Assembly (NCBI GenBank): GCA_965153355.1
Contig: OZ231126.1
Coordinates: 51,026,001 to 51,090,000 of the forward strand
DNA: 64,000 nt
Source of the DNA: Flaccisagitta enflata
Lineage: Eukaryota > Chaetognatha > Sagittoidea > Aphragmophora
Direction of reading: 5' to 3'
Shown here: positions 1 to 11,939 of the stretch, piece after piece
How positions within the stretch are numbered: the first letter of the stretch is position 1
Layout of the letters: each line of letters opens with the position of its first letter
Made by a program: the position numbers and the translations under genes
Notes under the pieces: generated by a model
Databases searched by the model: none
What the model saw: the letters and a program-made list of their open reading frames with translations, nothing else
What the model was told of the DNA's origin: nothing

Positions 1-990
1 CTTTAGCCTATCTTCAACTTGAAGCAGAGCCATGAAATTTTGCATGCATATGTAGTAGACCCTAATGAAGTTGTATGTAAAAAAATTTGAAATTCTGAAA
101 ATTTTTAGGTACCTAAATTTGAAAAAAACAGGTTTTTTTCGAGTATAGGTAAAGAAAAATGATGTCTTAACCCCTCTTAAAACTGACCGATTTGGACCAA
201 ATTTTTACTGGAGGTACATCACATCATGGACTACCTCCATGTAAAATTTCATCCAAATCGGAGCACTTTAAGTGCCAAAAATTCTTTTCGAAAATCCAAA
301 ATTGGAAAATAATGACTCTGAAAATTGTCTTTGAGCTGGTGGCATTGTCATAATACCTTCAGGGACGTATGAACCATGGGCCAAAATTCCTTGAGATGAC
401 TGTTGGTGATGCCCTAAAAAAATTTCATGACCCTGAGAGCATTTTTTGGGTGTCAAATAAAAATTCTTTGAAGACTGTTAGACCGTAAATCGCGGAAATT
501 GCCAATTTTAGGCCTTTTTTCAACCTGTACCCTAGAAAAAAGTTGAAATATGGTTTTGAAATTTTGCATGCACATGCAGTAGACCCTAATTAAGTTGTAT
601 GTAAAAAATTTTGAAATTCTGAAAATTTTTAGGTACCTAAATTTGAAAAAAACAGGTTTTTTCCGAGTATAAGTAAAGAAAAATGATGTCTTAACCCCTC
701 TTTAAAATGACCGATTTGGACCAAATTTTTACTGGAGGTACATCACATCATGGACTACCTCCATGTAAAATTTCATCCAAATCGGAGCACTTTAAGTGCC
801 AAAAATTCTTTTCGAAAATCCAAAATTGGAAAAAAATGACTCTGAAATTTGTCTTTGAGCTGGTGGCATTGTCATAATACCTTCAGGGACGTATGAACCA
901 TGGGCCAAAATTCCTTAAGATGACTGTTGGTGATGCCCTAAAAAAATTACATGACCCTGAGAGCATTTTTTGGGTGTCAAATAACAATTT
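1..990 (+). repeat. Tandem ~520-bp unit, two copies (left arm of a large inverted repeat)
   Basis: Two successive copies of an AT-rich unit can be aligned by eye. The block containing ggtacctaaatttg occurs near 110 and again near 631, and the block gtacatcacatcatgg occurs near 212 and 739, a period of about 520-526 bp. The same unit recurs twice in inverted orientation at about 2545-3560. The short open frames inside it are repeat-derived and occur in both copies, so I do not treat them as genes. The left edge runs off the window. Confidence 0.8.
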
Positions 991-1023
991 TTTGAAGACC
1001 ATTTGACCACGAAAATTGCTAAA

Positions 1024-1156
1024 AACAAGGATGGATACACGGCAATCCAGTCGCGGATGGTTGGGCAGGAGCCAAAATGCAAAAACCGCTCAGAATAAAA
1101 AGAATGTGATGGACCGACCAACCTACCAACCACCATGGTAAGGTGTATCCGCGACT
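1024..1156 (+). mobile_element. GTCGCG-hairpin element, short diverged copy
   Basis: It has the family left end (acaaggatggatacacgg, then AGTCGCGGAT and GGTTGGGCAGGAGC), a short run of gaccgaccaacc, and a right end reading ATCCGCGACT. The right end is the exact complement of the left motif, but the second hairpin arm is missing. See the full copies at 14263-14470 and 52680-52836. Confidence 0.65.
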
Positions 1157-1829
1157 AGAAAGCAATCATCTGCACTCTTGGTAGTCATTGATATATATAG
1201 TAAAACATGTTTTCTTATATGTTCAATATCAAAGACCAGAGCCAGGGCCACCAGCGAGGAGGTGGTGCAGGAAAAGGCCCCATCGGACAAACGGACAAAC
1301 AGACAATTACTAACAGCGAACTCTCTCTATTGCTTGTGATCAGTAAACTTCATCAACATCGTCAATTCCACTTGCTCAGTCACCTGGTTGGTCTGTTTGT
1401 CAAGCTTTGACAATCCATCTGTCACACATATTGGCCTACTTGGCCATGTTTCCAACTTCAAGGTGTAGATTTTCCTTAGACAAATGAATAGTACCTGTTT
1501 TCCAATCCATTACACTTTGCGCATTGGCGTTTCTTTCGAAATTTTGCACGCATGAACATGAACAATTGAAAGATGACGAATAATGCGAGCCATGCAATTG
1601 AAACATTGGCTGCAACTTCCAAGATGCGTTCATTACAAACAGATTGGCTAATGGCTGCTACTTGCAGTGCAAGTTTCTCGAGGCGATCCTTACAAGCAAA
1701 CATTTTTTGGGCGATCCTTACAAACAATCATTTTTTGGGCAAAATCAGGAAATGAATTGACGAAGCGGTTTTTTAAATGGAGCAAAAGAATATCCGGGGG
1801 GTGGAAAAAAAGTCAGGCTGGGCCAAGGA

Positions 1830-2005
1830 GAGAGAGAGAGAGAGGAAGACAGAGGCAGACAGACAGACAGACAGACCGAAACACAGAGGCAGACAGACAG
1901 ACAGGCAGACAGACAGAGACAGACAGACAGACATGCAGACAAACAGGCAGACAGACTAAGGGACAGACAAACAGACTGACGGACAGACAGAGGAAGACAA
2001 AACAC
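1830..2005 (+). repeat. Degenerate (GACA)n / (CAGA)n tract
   Basis: Imperfect GACA repeats, preceded by GA and diluted by GGCAGA variants. The Arg/Thr/Asp/Gln-rich and Cys/Leu/Ser-rich frames here are low-complexity translations of the tract and are not genes. Confidence 0.85.
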
Positions 2006-2235
2006 CAGAAGAGAAAAAAGTACACAGACAAACAGAGAAACATAGTGTCAGATAGGTAGAAATACAGAAATATAAGTGGATAAACAGATTTACAGAAAAG
2101 ACAAACAGCACTTTACTTGTGAACTCGGCAAATTTACGTAACTTCAAAAAAAGAGACACAATTGTAATTGAAGACTCATGATGAAATTGGAGAAGGCATT
2201 GAAAGCAGCACTGACCTAAAAAGGGCCAACCAAGC

Positions 2236-2238
<3 letters not shown>

Positions 2239-2299
<61 letters not shown>
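2239..2299 (+). repeat. (GA)n microsatellite
   Basis: Pure GA dinucleotide tract of about 60 bp. Confidence 0.9.
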
Positions 2300-2301
<2 letters not shown>

Positions 2302-2544
2302 GCTTTAATTTAAAAGGTTATAACACTTCAACTTAGTAGCTTTGCCAGATTGTACAGTCTCTGGACAGACTGACAAACAGACAGACCAGGGACTATGATG
2401 AATATGATCCTTAATTTTCAATAAAAAAAGATCATACTTTAAAAACATTTCTGTAACATTAGTTGTGGACAGTCAGACCTTTGTTTAACTTTTTTTCTTT
2501 GTTCTAGTATATTGAATTCTATGTAGATCTTAAAAGTTTTATTG

Positions 2545-3560
2545 ACTAATGGTCTTCAAAAAATGCTTATTTGACACCCAAAAAATGCTCTCAGGGTCAT
2601 GAATTTTTTGGGGGGCATCACCAACAGTTCCCAAAAGGAATTTTAGCCCATGGTTTATACATACCTGCCATATCATAGAAATGTCTTTAGCTCAAAGACG
2701 ATTTCCGGGGTCATTTTTATCCAATATTTTATTTTCCAACACAATTTTTGGTACTTAACGTGCTCTGATTTGGAGGAAATTTTACATGGCAGTGGTGCAT
2801 GATGTGAAGTTCCTCCAATTAAAATTTTTTCCAAATCGGTCAACATAAAGGGGGGAAACAACATCATTTTTTCTAAACTATACTCGAAAAAAACTTGTTT
2901 TTTTTTTTAATTTAGGTACCTAAAATTTTTTTGACATTCCATGTTTTTTACATAAAACATAATAGGGTCTATTACATGTGCAGGTAAAATTTCAGGACCA
3001 TATTTCAACTTTTTTTTAAGGTTACAGATTGAGAAAAGGCCAAAAATCGGCAATTTCCGCGATTTTTGGTCTAACGGTCTTCAAAGAGTTATCATTTGAC
3101 ACCCAAAAAATGCTCTCAGGGTCATGAAATTTTTTTTGGGCATCACCAACAGTCATGTTAAGAAATTTTGGTCCATGGTTCATATGTCCCTGTCCTATTA
3201 TGGCAATGCCACCAGCTCAAAGACGATTTTCGGAGTCATTTTTTCCAAATTTTTGATTTTCAAACACTTTTTTGGCACTTAAAGTGCTCCGATTTGAATG
3301 AAATTTTATTTAGAGGTAGTCCATGATGTGAAGTACCTCCAGTAAAAATTTGGTTCAAATCAGTCAACTTTAAGAGGGGTAACGACATCATTTTTCTTGA
3401 CCTATACTCGGAAAAAAGCGTTTTTTTTCAAATTTTGGTACCTTGAAATTGTCAGAATTTCAAATTTTTTTGCATACAACTTAATTAGTGTCCACTTCAT
3501 GTGCATGCAAAATTTCATGGCTCTACTCCAAGTTTCAGATAGGTTTTAAGGCCAAAAATG
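2545..3560 (-). repeat. Tandem ~520-bp unit, two inverted copies (right arm)
   Basis: This is the reverse-complement counterpart of 1-990. The strings caaaaaatgctctcaggg and ggcatcaccaacag occur near 2580 and 3105 here, and their complements occur in the left arm. The period is again about 525 bp. With the left arm it forms a ~1-kb inverted repeat around a ~1.5-kb centre that holds (GACA)n, (GA)n and one short hairpin element. Confidence 0.8.
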
Positions 3561-3864
3561 GCCAAAAAAGGCCATTTTTGACCATTTTGGGCAGTTTTTT
3601 TGGTGGCATTCAAACACCCCACCTGAAATTGGGTCAACCAAGCCTGTATTAGTGATCCCCTAGGTAATACGCACATTTTAAGACCCAACTTGATAGGTGC
3701 CACCGGACTCGCCCTTTTGACCCCCTCTTCCTTTGAGCTAGAAATCCTTATTCCTCAGACGGTAAAAGACAAAGCTCAAGTGAGATAAGTGATTGAAATT
3801 GATGTCATGAAATTTTTTTTGCACTCAATCCACCTTCAGAATAAATGGTCAAAACATCTTTTTT

Positions 3865-3899
<35 letters not shown>

Positions 3900-4230
3900 T
3901 CATGGAGCGTAGTGGGGAAAAGAAGTGAAGGTAGAAATTTAGGCACAGGCTGTTGACTGACTGAGATAAAAAAATTGTCCTCTCCTGTTTTAGGCGCGAT
4001 TAGACCCCATCCCACTTATCCAAGATCTAAAAAAAAAAAAGAATATAGTAGTAGTAATTATTTCTCATTATTTTAAAGCTAAAATTACAGGGTTTTTCTG
4101 TTGCTAAAATTACAGGGTTTTTCTGTTTTTCTGTTGGGACACTAAATTTGTCGGACACTAGTTAGGGGATGGAAGTCCCAAAAAATCCAGTTCCCCTACG
4201 CCGCTGACTGCAATAGAACAATTTTTAATA
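3561..4230. other. No gene seen; small repeats only
   Basis: AT-rich sequence with a 27-bp (GA)n near 3871 and a doubled attacagggtttttctg block at about 4085-4130. The phrase gtcggacact near 4155 recurs near 11745, so part of this is probably an old dispersed repeat. I see no coding signal. Confidence 0.6.
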
Positions 4231-4319
4231 GTCTTATAATTGAGCCCATCATCCCCCGGAGAGCTCGACGAGCTCTTTGAGGAAAGATGATATTTGACCT
4301 CCTGTAACCTTCGAGTCAT

Positions 4320-4544
4320 TTATCTTTGGTGGAAAGACCCGTCCTCTCGCTCCAATTCTGCGTTCTTCGAAGAGATCATCGTTTTGAAGAACGTTGACAT
4401 GACATCTTCGATGTTTGGCTGCAGCAGGTCTGCCTTGGCGTCGACTGTGGCTGGCGTCGACTGTGGCGCGCGTCGACTTTGGCAATCCTCAAGGTTTTTC
4501 TCGATATAATCGAAATGTCTGAGTTTGTCAATCACCCAGTCAGC
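4320..4544 (-). CDS. Candidate 3'-terminal coding exon, unrecognised gene
   Basis: On the - strand a good acceptor (ccctcaaatctcag) opens a frame beginning ADWVIDKLRHFDYIEK and running 74 codons to a stop. The sequence is hydrophilic and of mixed composition with a helical, charged character (later NIEDVMSTFFKTM and SSKNAELERED), unlike the surrounding repeats. The entry phase is 0. An ATTAAA lies about 90 nt past the stop and could be the polyadenylation signal. The middle (QSTPATVDAKAD) contains a small GTCGACGCC repeat. I do not recognise the protein and found no upstream exon; the (ATG)n tract at 4603-4800 lies just 5' of it in the putative intron. It could instead be the end of a decayed transposon protein. 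Confidence 0.4.
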   Translation of the reverse strand, partial: ADWVIDKLRHFDYIEKNLEDCQSRRAPQSTPATVDAKADLLQPNIEDVMSTFFKTMISSKNAELEREDGSFHQR

Positions 4545-4602
4545 CTGAGATTTGAGGGCAAAACTCACAAGAGAAAGCACAGCTTCTAAGAGGAATGTGA
4601 AA

Positions 4603-4676
4603 AAGCATCATCTTCATTATCATCATCATCATCAACATCACCATCATCATTATCATCATCATCATCATCGTCGTCG

Positions 4677-4771
<95 letters not shown>

Positions 4772-4800
4772 GTTATCACCATGACACCATCATCACCATT
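4603..4800 (+). repeat. (CAT)n trinucleotide tract
   Basis: CAT/ATC triplets, pure from about 4676 to 4771 and degenerate at both sides. The poly-His and poly-Met frames are artefacts. Confidence 0.9.
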
Positions 4801-4884
4801 CTCATCATACTACATTCTGATTTCTTTTAGCAAAATTGCTCCTGCCCCAACGTCTGATTAGCGTTTTTCTTTAATGCCCCTGCC

Positions 4885-5010
4885 CACCAACACGCGACTT
4901 GAAGAACCTTGTTTCTGATCTTGTTTACCTGTCAAAATGTCCCATTAAGAACAAAAGCAGACAGACCGAAAGACGGACTGAAATATGGACAGACAGACAG
5001 ACATGCTGAC
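4885..5010 (-). repeat. Fragment of GTCGCG-hairpin element
   Basis: It contains tgcccaccaacacgcgactt followed by cttgttt, which is the family's left end in - orientation, and nearby gacagaccgaaagacgg. There is no hairpin end. This is a relic. Confidence 0.45.
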
Positions 5011-5100
5011 TGAATTGAACTTTCTATCACGTGGAAATCTAGGTTTGGAATTTGTGTGAATTGCGCTTCCTCTTCTTTATCATATTCCATTCACTTTTCT

Positions 5101-5106
<6 letters not shown>

Positions 5107-5146
<40 letters not shown>

Positions 5147-5148
5147 CT
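5107..5148 (+). repeat. (TC)n microsatellite
   Basis: Short CT tract with one interruption. Confidence 0.85.
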
Positions 5149-5149
5149 C

Positions 5150-5650
5150 ACACGACGATCAACTGATTTTTGTTTACATACGTTTCTGCTCAAAGAATGC
5201 TTGGTTTTTCAAACTTCTTGGTCCCAGTCCATCTCAGCGACGGTCTCAAACTCTCACATCTTTTACATTCATTTCATCTACCTTTTAATCGCGCATCTAT
5301 GAAAGGTCATGTTCGCATGTTGGCTGTCGGTCCGTCACGCATTCATTGCATATTGGAAAACGCGAGAAAGAGGTCGATACAGGGTCTCGTTAAAGTTCTG
5401 TATCCTCCCTCCCATTTTTCATTTATCTCACTGAGCTACTGTAACTAGAAATTGTCTTTTCAAGCTTTTTTTATTTTCTATTTAAAAAAAAATCATCTCA
5501 ATCCCATCTCGCCGCTTTTTGAAAAATTAAATGATTCATCTCAATCTCATCTGGCCTTTAGTCTAAAGACTTGGTGCATTTGATAATCATGAAATTCTCG
5601 ATGAAAACTGACACTCATCTTCGGCGATAATTACTCAGCCTTAGACACGA
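5150..5650. other. Likely upstream region of the zinc-finger gene
   Basis: This is 500 bp of mixed sequence directly 5' of the zinc-finger open frame. Two overlapping + frames (5052-5288 and 5170-5448) have no recognisable motif. I see no convincing TATA box or initiator, so no promoter is called. Confidence 0.3.
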
Positions 5651-5653
5651 GGC

Positions 5654-5686
5654 ATGGCTCCCGCTGCATCCACCATGGCCATTTGC

Positions 5687-5772
<86 letters not shown>

Positions 5773-5777
5773 CGACG

Positions 5778-5809
<32 letters not shown>

Positions 5810-8401
5810 AACATGGCAATTTGCGACGACGCGATGCCCTCCCAACTCTCAAGACTCGAAACTGGAATGGTATCGATACTGACGGATAGTTTAAAAGCCA
5901 CCTGCGATCTGCTGGGGATAAACTTCTTTCTTATTCTCGAAACTTTGGAGAGATCGCGAGAAAATATCGTTTATGGCGAAAGAAACCTGGGTGAGGCCCT
6001 TTTTAGAGGGCAAGATCCTAAAAAGACTGTCACTAATGGAGTGGAAGCTGAATCCAACGCCGATGCTGACACTTTTGTCGCGTCTCAAGTGGTGATGGCG
6101 GAATTATGCGAGAGAGATCTGAAGGTGGAGAATACGGACGCTGACGATGATGGCGATGGTGATGGTGCGATACTTAACGTTGATAATGACACTGGCGCTG
6201 GCGATAACGATAGAATTTTCCACGACGATGACAGTGGGGATATCTTTGGTGATGAAACTACCAACAAAATGTCCCGTGGTGGAACGGAGAATGAGCCAGA
6301 GAAGCTGATAGATCGATGGATTACCCAAAACGTCCAAAAAAGTAAATCCGAAAATGGCAGCGATAATGACAATTATGGTGGTAATCACAATGACAGTGAC
6401 AAAGACCGTGATAATAGCAAAGACATTGGGAATAACGGTCAAAGTGGTTCCCATGGAAACGGCGATAGTATTTACGAATGGGTGGAGGGGAAAGGATATG
6501 GCTGCTGGCGAGTCATGGTTGGAGGCATCAATGATGAGATGACAGGATTCGGAATGAAACAAACATCCTTGGCAGACCGGGAGAACGACGCCCGGAGGAG
6601 TGACAACAAGAGTGCCAATATAGATAACAAGAGCGCCAACGACAGTGCCAACAAGTGTGACAACAAGAGTGGCAAAAATAGTCGCGTAAAGAGCGTCAAC
6701 AAGAGTGACGACAAGGGCACTATTTCGCGCGATGAAAAAGATTCTTCCGCTAGGAGAATTACTACCGATACTAATGAGGTGAACGCTTGTCAATCAATTC
6801 CCGTGAAAATTACCAGGACGACCTCATCAAAGCGATTGCGGGAAAAGAAAATTACGGAGAAAAAGAAGGTTGCCATGAGAGAGAAGGAGGGGACGAAAAA
6901 GATGCGAAATGTTGCATCCACAAAACAGATAAAAACAACGGGGAATAGAGACAAACCACGTCGTTGTGCTAAGGCTGCAACAATTGTCTCTACACCCTCA
7001 AAACATGAGGGGGCTCAGAAAGAGGACGCACTTGAAAGAAAAGATCCTGCTAAAGTGGATCTAATTAATCAAGGTCAGCGAGAAAAGATACCAAAAAAGC
7101 CCCCTTCAACCTCGAGACCTAATGAGAATAACGAAAGTCTAATTACTATAGAAAAGAACGCAATTCAAAATGTACCAAATAAAGAGAAAAAGTCCGGCAT
7201 GAATGTACAAATGTCTACAAGCCCCGGGGCAGTCGCTGATATGCAAGCGGGAAAGGGACAGGATGTGCCGATGGAGAGAGAGGACGCTCTTGTGCCGGAA
7301 ACCCCCTTGGAAGACAAGATCCGGAACATAGAAAACATTCTTAATCAAAAAAAGAAAATTGAAGGCGCCACCTATGGGTACGTTTGTCCAATTCAAGGAT
7401 GCTATGTCTCTTTTAGGCAATCGGTGTATCGAGCTCGCAACCACATGAAGAATCGTCACCAAATGTCGTCTTCCTTTCCTACCATACCGGGGATATGCTA
7501 CAAGTGTAAGAAAGTCTATCCGGATAACAAGTCGTTGAAAAAGCATTTGCGCATAGCTCACCACACTTCAGCCACTTGCCAAATTTGCAAGAAGAGCATA
7601 CTTTTATATGGCGGGAAAACTCTTCATGACCACATTAAGATTGTGCATGAGCTGAAAAATATCCGGACCGAGAGAAAAGTGTGTCACGTCTGTGGCAAAT
7701 GTATTAGTAAAGAAAATTTCGACAGACACATTAGATCGCAGCATTCCAAGCGTTCGTCCATCTGGAAATGCGATGAGCCATTGTGTTTTAAGGCGTTTCA
7801 AGCAGAAGATCTGCTTAAAGATCACAAAACTCGACGACACCCGAATTTTGAATGTCCAGACTGTGAGATGAAATTTGCCTCTCAACTTCAAATGAACCAT
7901 CACAATTGCAGTGGCAGTAAAAGTGACACGATCGATGATAAAGGTCTGAAAGTCAAACGGGAGGAATTACGGAAAATGTTCTCGGAGGGAGGAGAATGCG
8001 ATATGGTTGAAAGAGTAAAAGAAAGATTGACGCTGGATCAAAGGCAGATTCTGGACACTTTCGTTTTGAAGACGCGCGACTTGGGAAAAGATCGAAAGAA
8101 TTTCGACCAACTTTTCGGCGCTCTGTATTACGTCGGGAAATTTCTCGGGGAATTGGAGCCTGAGAGACTTACGGCGGATCAATCCAAGACGTACCGCGAA
8201 TTTAATATAAGCCGTCTGCTACAATCTTTTGGAAATAGTCACCTCGAAAGTCGCGTTAGAATGGTGGGAGAAAAACAAACGACGCCTTTCAGATCGAGGC
8301 TGGTCAAATCTATAATCATTGGATACAATAAGAAGTTTTACCAAGGAAGGAAATGGATGGGTAAAAAAAAAGTAGGCCGAAAAATGACTTACAGTTTATG
8401 A
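5654..8401 (+). CDS. Six-finger C2H2 zinc-finger protein with poly-Asn N terminus (single exon)
   Basis: Uninterrupted 915-codon frame. An in-frame TAG four codons before the ATG supports this start unless a spliced 5' exon exists. Residues 12-40 are a pure Asn run encoded by (CAA)n read as AAC, followed by Asp/Asn alternation. Residues ~160-260 are acidic (Asp/Gly/Asn). Residues ~316-355 hold Lys/Asn/Ser repeats (DNKSAN, DNKSGK). Residues ~390-560 are basic and disordered. Six zinc fingers follow at ~576-753: CPIQGC, CYKC, CQIC, CHVC, CDEPLC and CPDC, each with paired His. The last ends HHNC, and linkers are long and not of the TGEKP type. The C-terminal ~160 residues match nothing I know. 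Finger proteins of this kind usually bind DNA or RNA in the nucleus; the target cannot be inferred. Being intronless beside intron-rich genes suggests retroposition or a terminal exon. An AATAAA lies about 140 nt past the stop, inside the next element. Confidence 0.88.
5687..5772 (+). repeat. (CAA)n tract inside coding sequence
   Basis: Near-pure CAA repeat encoding the Asn run of the zinc-finger protein. The same DNA in other frames gives poly-Gln or, on the - strand, poly-Val/Leu/Cys. Only the AAC frame belongs to the long open frame. Confidence 0.9.
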
Positions 8402-8617
8402 TTTCTTCCATTGGCTACAGTATTACCTGAGTAAACCCAACTAAAACTGGGGGATGAGTTTTTGTTACTTTAATTTTATTTCTCTAGCTTTATATTAGGT
8501 ATTTTAGTTAGTTTAACGATACAGTTGAACCCCGCTCTAATAAATTTCAGGGGACTGACAATTTTCTTCTGTTACATGCTGGATTACATGCTGTCTAATA
8601 AATTTAAATGGGCAGAA

Positions 8618-9028
<411 letters not shown>

Positions 9029-9031
9029 AAA

Positions 9032-9190
9032 CATGTAACACAGGGTTACAATATCTTTGCAGACAGGTGGACAGAGGCATCCAACCCCCATCCTCACCCC
9101 AACCCTTACACTCAAGCATCTAGACCACTTGTTTTTCCACTTTTCCACTTGGACGGACAGACAGACTAACAGACCGATGGATGGACTGAA
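9032..9190 (+). repeat. Variant relative of the GTCGCG-hairpin family
   Basis: It begins catgtaacacagggttac, continues with gacaggtggacagaggc, and ends in a ggacggacagacagac run. The same opening (complement of gtaaccctgggttac) is seen near 40770, and related gggtcacaatattg at 33790. I treat this as a separate subfamily with a shared core. Confidence 0.45.
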
Positions 9191-9249
9191 GGATAAAGCC
9201 TCTCATAGAGTCTGGAGTTGAAATGAGAGAGAGACTGTGCTGCCAGGAT

Positions 9250-9680
9250 GCACAATCATCACCTGGGACATTTCAAAGTTCAAATAGAATTCAATCAACT
9301 TGATTCCTTGTTTTTGGGAAAAATGCGAAAAAAATAAAAAGATTGAAAAAATCATAGCTCCAAAACTATCGATTGCACAGAGTTCTGCTTGGCGTCATCT
9401 GAAAGAGGAGAATTAGCTCTTTCTTAGTTATTAATGTCATGCGTAGTCTCATTCTGCCCCCAAAATGCATCAACTTGCTCAAGCGCTTCATAAAACAAAG
9501 GGAAATCCGTTTTTCTCTGTAGGTCTCAAAAAGACCAAAGGGACTTCGTCTCTTGGACTTTTTTCCAAACTATTTGCCAACAAAGAAAATATAAAAAAAA
9601 TACTTAAAGGGACCATAATTTTGCATCTGTTATAGGCGGAATTCCGCTGGTGGCGGGTCTGTGAGAGCAGGGTTCAACTG
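9250..9680 (+). repeat. Dispersed repeat, related to 63540-63860
   Basis: Shared blocks include aaaatgcgaaaaa, cataactcc/catagctcc, cttggcg/gttggcgcc and ttctttcttag in the same order as at 63600-63750. The similarity is diverged but collinear over about 300 bp. Confidence 0.55.
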
Positions 9681-9689
9681 TACTTAATT

Positions 9690-10290
9690 GCTACTTGTGG
9701 CTATCAAAAAAAAAGAAGAAAAAAAATAACTCTTGAAATCAAAGTCCATGAAGACATCAATTTAGAATGCTCTAACCTACACCATTAGATTCAGCAAAAT
9801 TTTTTATGTATTTTAGAAAAAAGAAATCAGCTCCATCAGATGATTCTTACAGGTTTTATTAGTATTTTAATTCGTTTCGGACAATTGTCCTGAGATGTTT
9901 TACCACAATTATCCTAAAAAACTTAAAATTTTGCGATTGACCTGATTCTTTTAAAGAATATGTTAAATTTTCCACTGAAACTAACAGTCTGGGTTATAAC
10001 GCTCTTAAATGCTGTCTTCATAGACTTTGATTTCATGAGTTAGACAGCCCAATATGTTTAAGGAATTAATTGGCTTTAAACTAACTTAGATACAAAATAT
10101 GAAGCTAATGAACTGAAATTAAAGTAACAAAAATCTATCATCGGAATGTACTGTTCCTTTATGAGATCATTGGAACTTTAGCTCATCGCCAATTGATTTG
10201 TCAAACAAAATTCTCATCCAACGAAACCTTTCTTTCATTAAAGTCAGGTGGGTGATATCGCCGTCGTTGTGTCTGTGAGGATTCTTTAAC
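9690..10290. other. No gene or clear repeat seen
   Basis: AT-rich sequence with A-runs and no open frame of note. It contains agttaga-type phrases but nothing I can assign. Confidence 0.5.
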
Positions 10291-10299
10291 TTATTAAAG

Positions 10300-10602
10300 C
10301 AGGGGTGTATAAAGTTGAGTGGCTTTTGATTTTATTCCCCCCCCTGCTTTTGATTTTCTTCCCCGCGACGCGTCGCGTTGTGTTACAAAATCAATGATAT
10401 TCTTCCCCACAAAGCAAAAAAACAGTATGTTTTAGGTTTAAATAGTGTCAAAATGTGTTGTAGTAATCAGATACTACCATTTGGAACTACCAAAAGTGTT
10501 AAATCTTCAAAAAATTTCTTTTTTCTTCTTTTCTAGCTTTTGATTTTTTTCCCCATCTCCAAACCTTTTGATTTTATTCCCCCTCAACTTTATACAGGCC
10601 TG
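10300..10602 (+). mobile_element. hAT-type MITE (copy 1)
   Basis: Terminal inverted repeats CAGGGGTGTATAAAGTTGAG at the left and CTCAACTTTATACAGGCCTG at the right bound 303 bp. The flanks are tattaaag and tatcaaag, an 8-bp duplication with one mismatch. CAGG termini with 8-bp duplications are the hAT signature. Internally the phrase cttttgattttattccccc is repeated at both ends. A second copy lies at 26972-27257. Confidence 0.85.
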
Positions 10603-11006
10603 TATCAAAGTCCCTTGTATTATTTCTCTGTCGCATCTCATTAAAGTGCCTTTCAAGATTAGTTTTTTAAAAAGTTTCCCAGCTTTTCTAGAAGCAGAGA
10701 TATCTTTGAAAGAGTGTGACCCTAAACATTTGTTTCGGACCTACAATTATGAGTTTATCCTAAACCCCCTAATATATGATATTTACAAAATTTCAGCGTG
10801 AGAAAAAATTTGCCGCCATGTTTTTCTAGGTCCTAATACATCATACAACATTAGAAACATGGTCTGATCCATGGACATTGATGCCCAACTTTATAGGGCT
10901 ATCGGGGACAGTGTGTCTCATTTTGCCAGTATGCTTTTGTCCAATGTCCATCTGTTGAGTCGTTAATCCGAGCATTGGCAATTGTTGTCTTTGGCAACTG
11001 TTGTAA

Positions 11007-11272
11007 GGGGGCGTTTCTAGTCAAGAGACAATCGCGTTTTGAACGGGCCACTCGGTCGCTCGCGACGTTCGTTTGCTTGCACCGCTCACTCCACTCACTC
11101 GCTTCGCAGCGCTCCGCTTGGCTATGCTAACTTTGCTCGCTCACTCCATTCACGGGCTTGCTCACTTCGCTCACACCCTTGTGGGACAGTTGAAATTCTT
11201 GAATATGTGTTCACGCTGTGATCACTTTTCACTGGGACAAACGCGTTTTTTGTCCTCACTAGAAACACGCCC
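11007..11272 (+). mobile_element. Harbinger-like MITE (copy 1), TAA target duplication
   Basis: Ends GGGGGCGTTTCTAGT and ACTAGAAACACGCCC are inverted repeats, flanked by TAA on both sides. The interior is a run of tcgctcactccgc-type short repeats (GCTCACTCGC), then gttgaaattcttgaatatg and gcgtttt near each end. Copies at 43108-43377 and 60770-61029 share the whole layout with TCA and TGA duplications. A TNA 3-bp duplication points to the PIF/Harbinger group. Confidence 0.8.
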
Positions 11273-11296
11273 TAAGTTGTGAAAATACAGGACCTG

Positions 11297-11522
11297 TTTC
11301 TATACGTAACAATCGCGTTTTAAACGGACCTCTCACTGGCTCGCACTGCTCACTTTGCTCACTGGTTATGTAGCGCTTCACTTTGCTCACTTGCTCCATT
11401 CACGGGTTCGCTTACTTGCTTCTCTCACTCATACATGGGACAGTTAAACATTATGAATATGTGTTTACGCTGAAAATGAACTGGAATTAACGCGTTTAAG
11501 GTCGTTTATGGAAACACGCCCG
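11297..11522 (+). mobile_element. Diverged or truncated relative of the Harbinger-like MITE
   Basis: It repeats caatcgcgttttaaacgg, the gctcactttgctcac run, tgggacagttaaacatt and gaaacacgcccg, in the same order as copy 1, but lacks the clean left terminus and a target duplication. Confidence 0.65.
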
Positions 11523-11939
11523 CGACCGTACACTGCTGTCTCACACAAGATTTGAGACAATAATGATTAACTAAGCGTTTTTTTACATTAATGCATAGGT
11601 CATGGGCATACAAACCAAAAACCATTAAGTAGAAAATCTTTACTAAGGCGATTTTTGAAATAAATGAAAAATTCAATATTTTTAGTTTTGGCAGTACCTT
11701 TTGTTAGCTTTGGCAGTACCTTTTGTTAGGACACCAAAGTTGTCGGACACTGATTTCTTCTTGAAAAAAAAGAGAAGAAAGAAGAAAATGGGAAAAATGA
11801 AGAAAAAGAGAGAGAGAAAGCAAATTTAAATTTTTTATCATGAAAAAAAGGCAGTACTCACTGTTTTTTACAGTGCAGCTTTAGGACCATATACATTAGT
11901 TAGTTTCTGTTGGAATATCAAATATGAGTTGGACAACAT

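Noticed and set aside
268-1136. Two similar short proteins starting near PKKCSQGH
   Set aside because: They recur only because the DNA unit is tandemly repeated; no other coding evidence.
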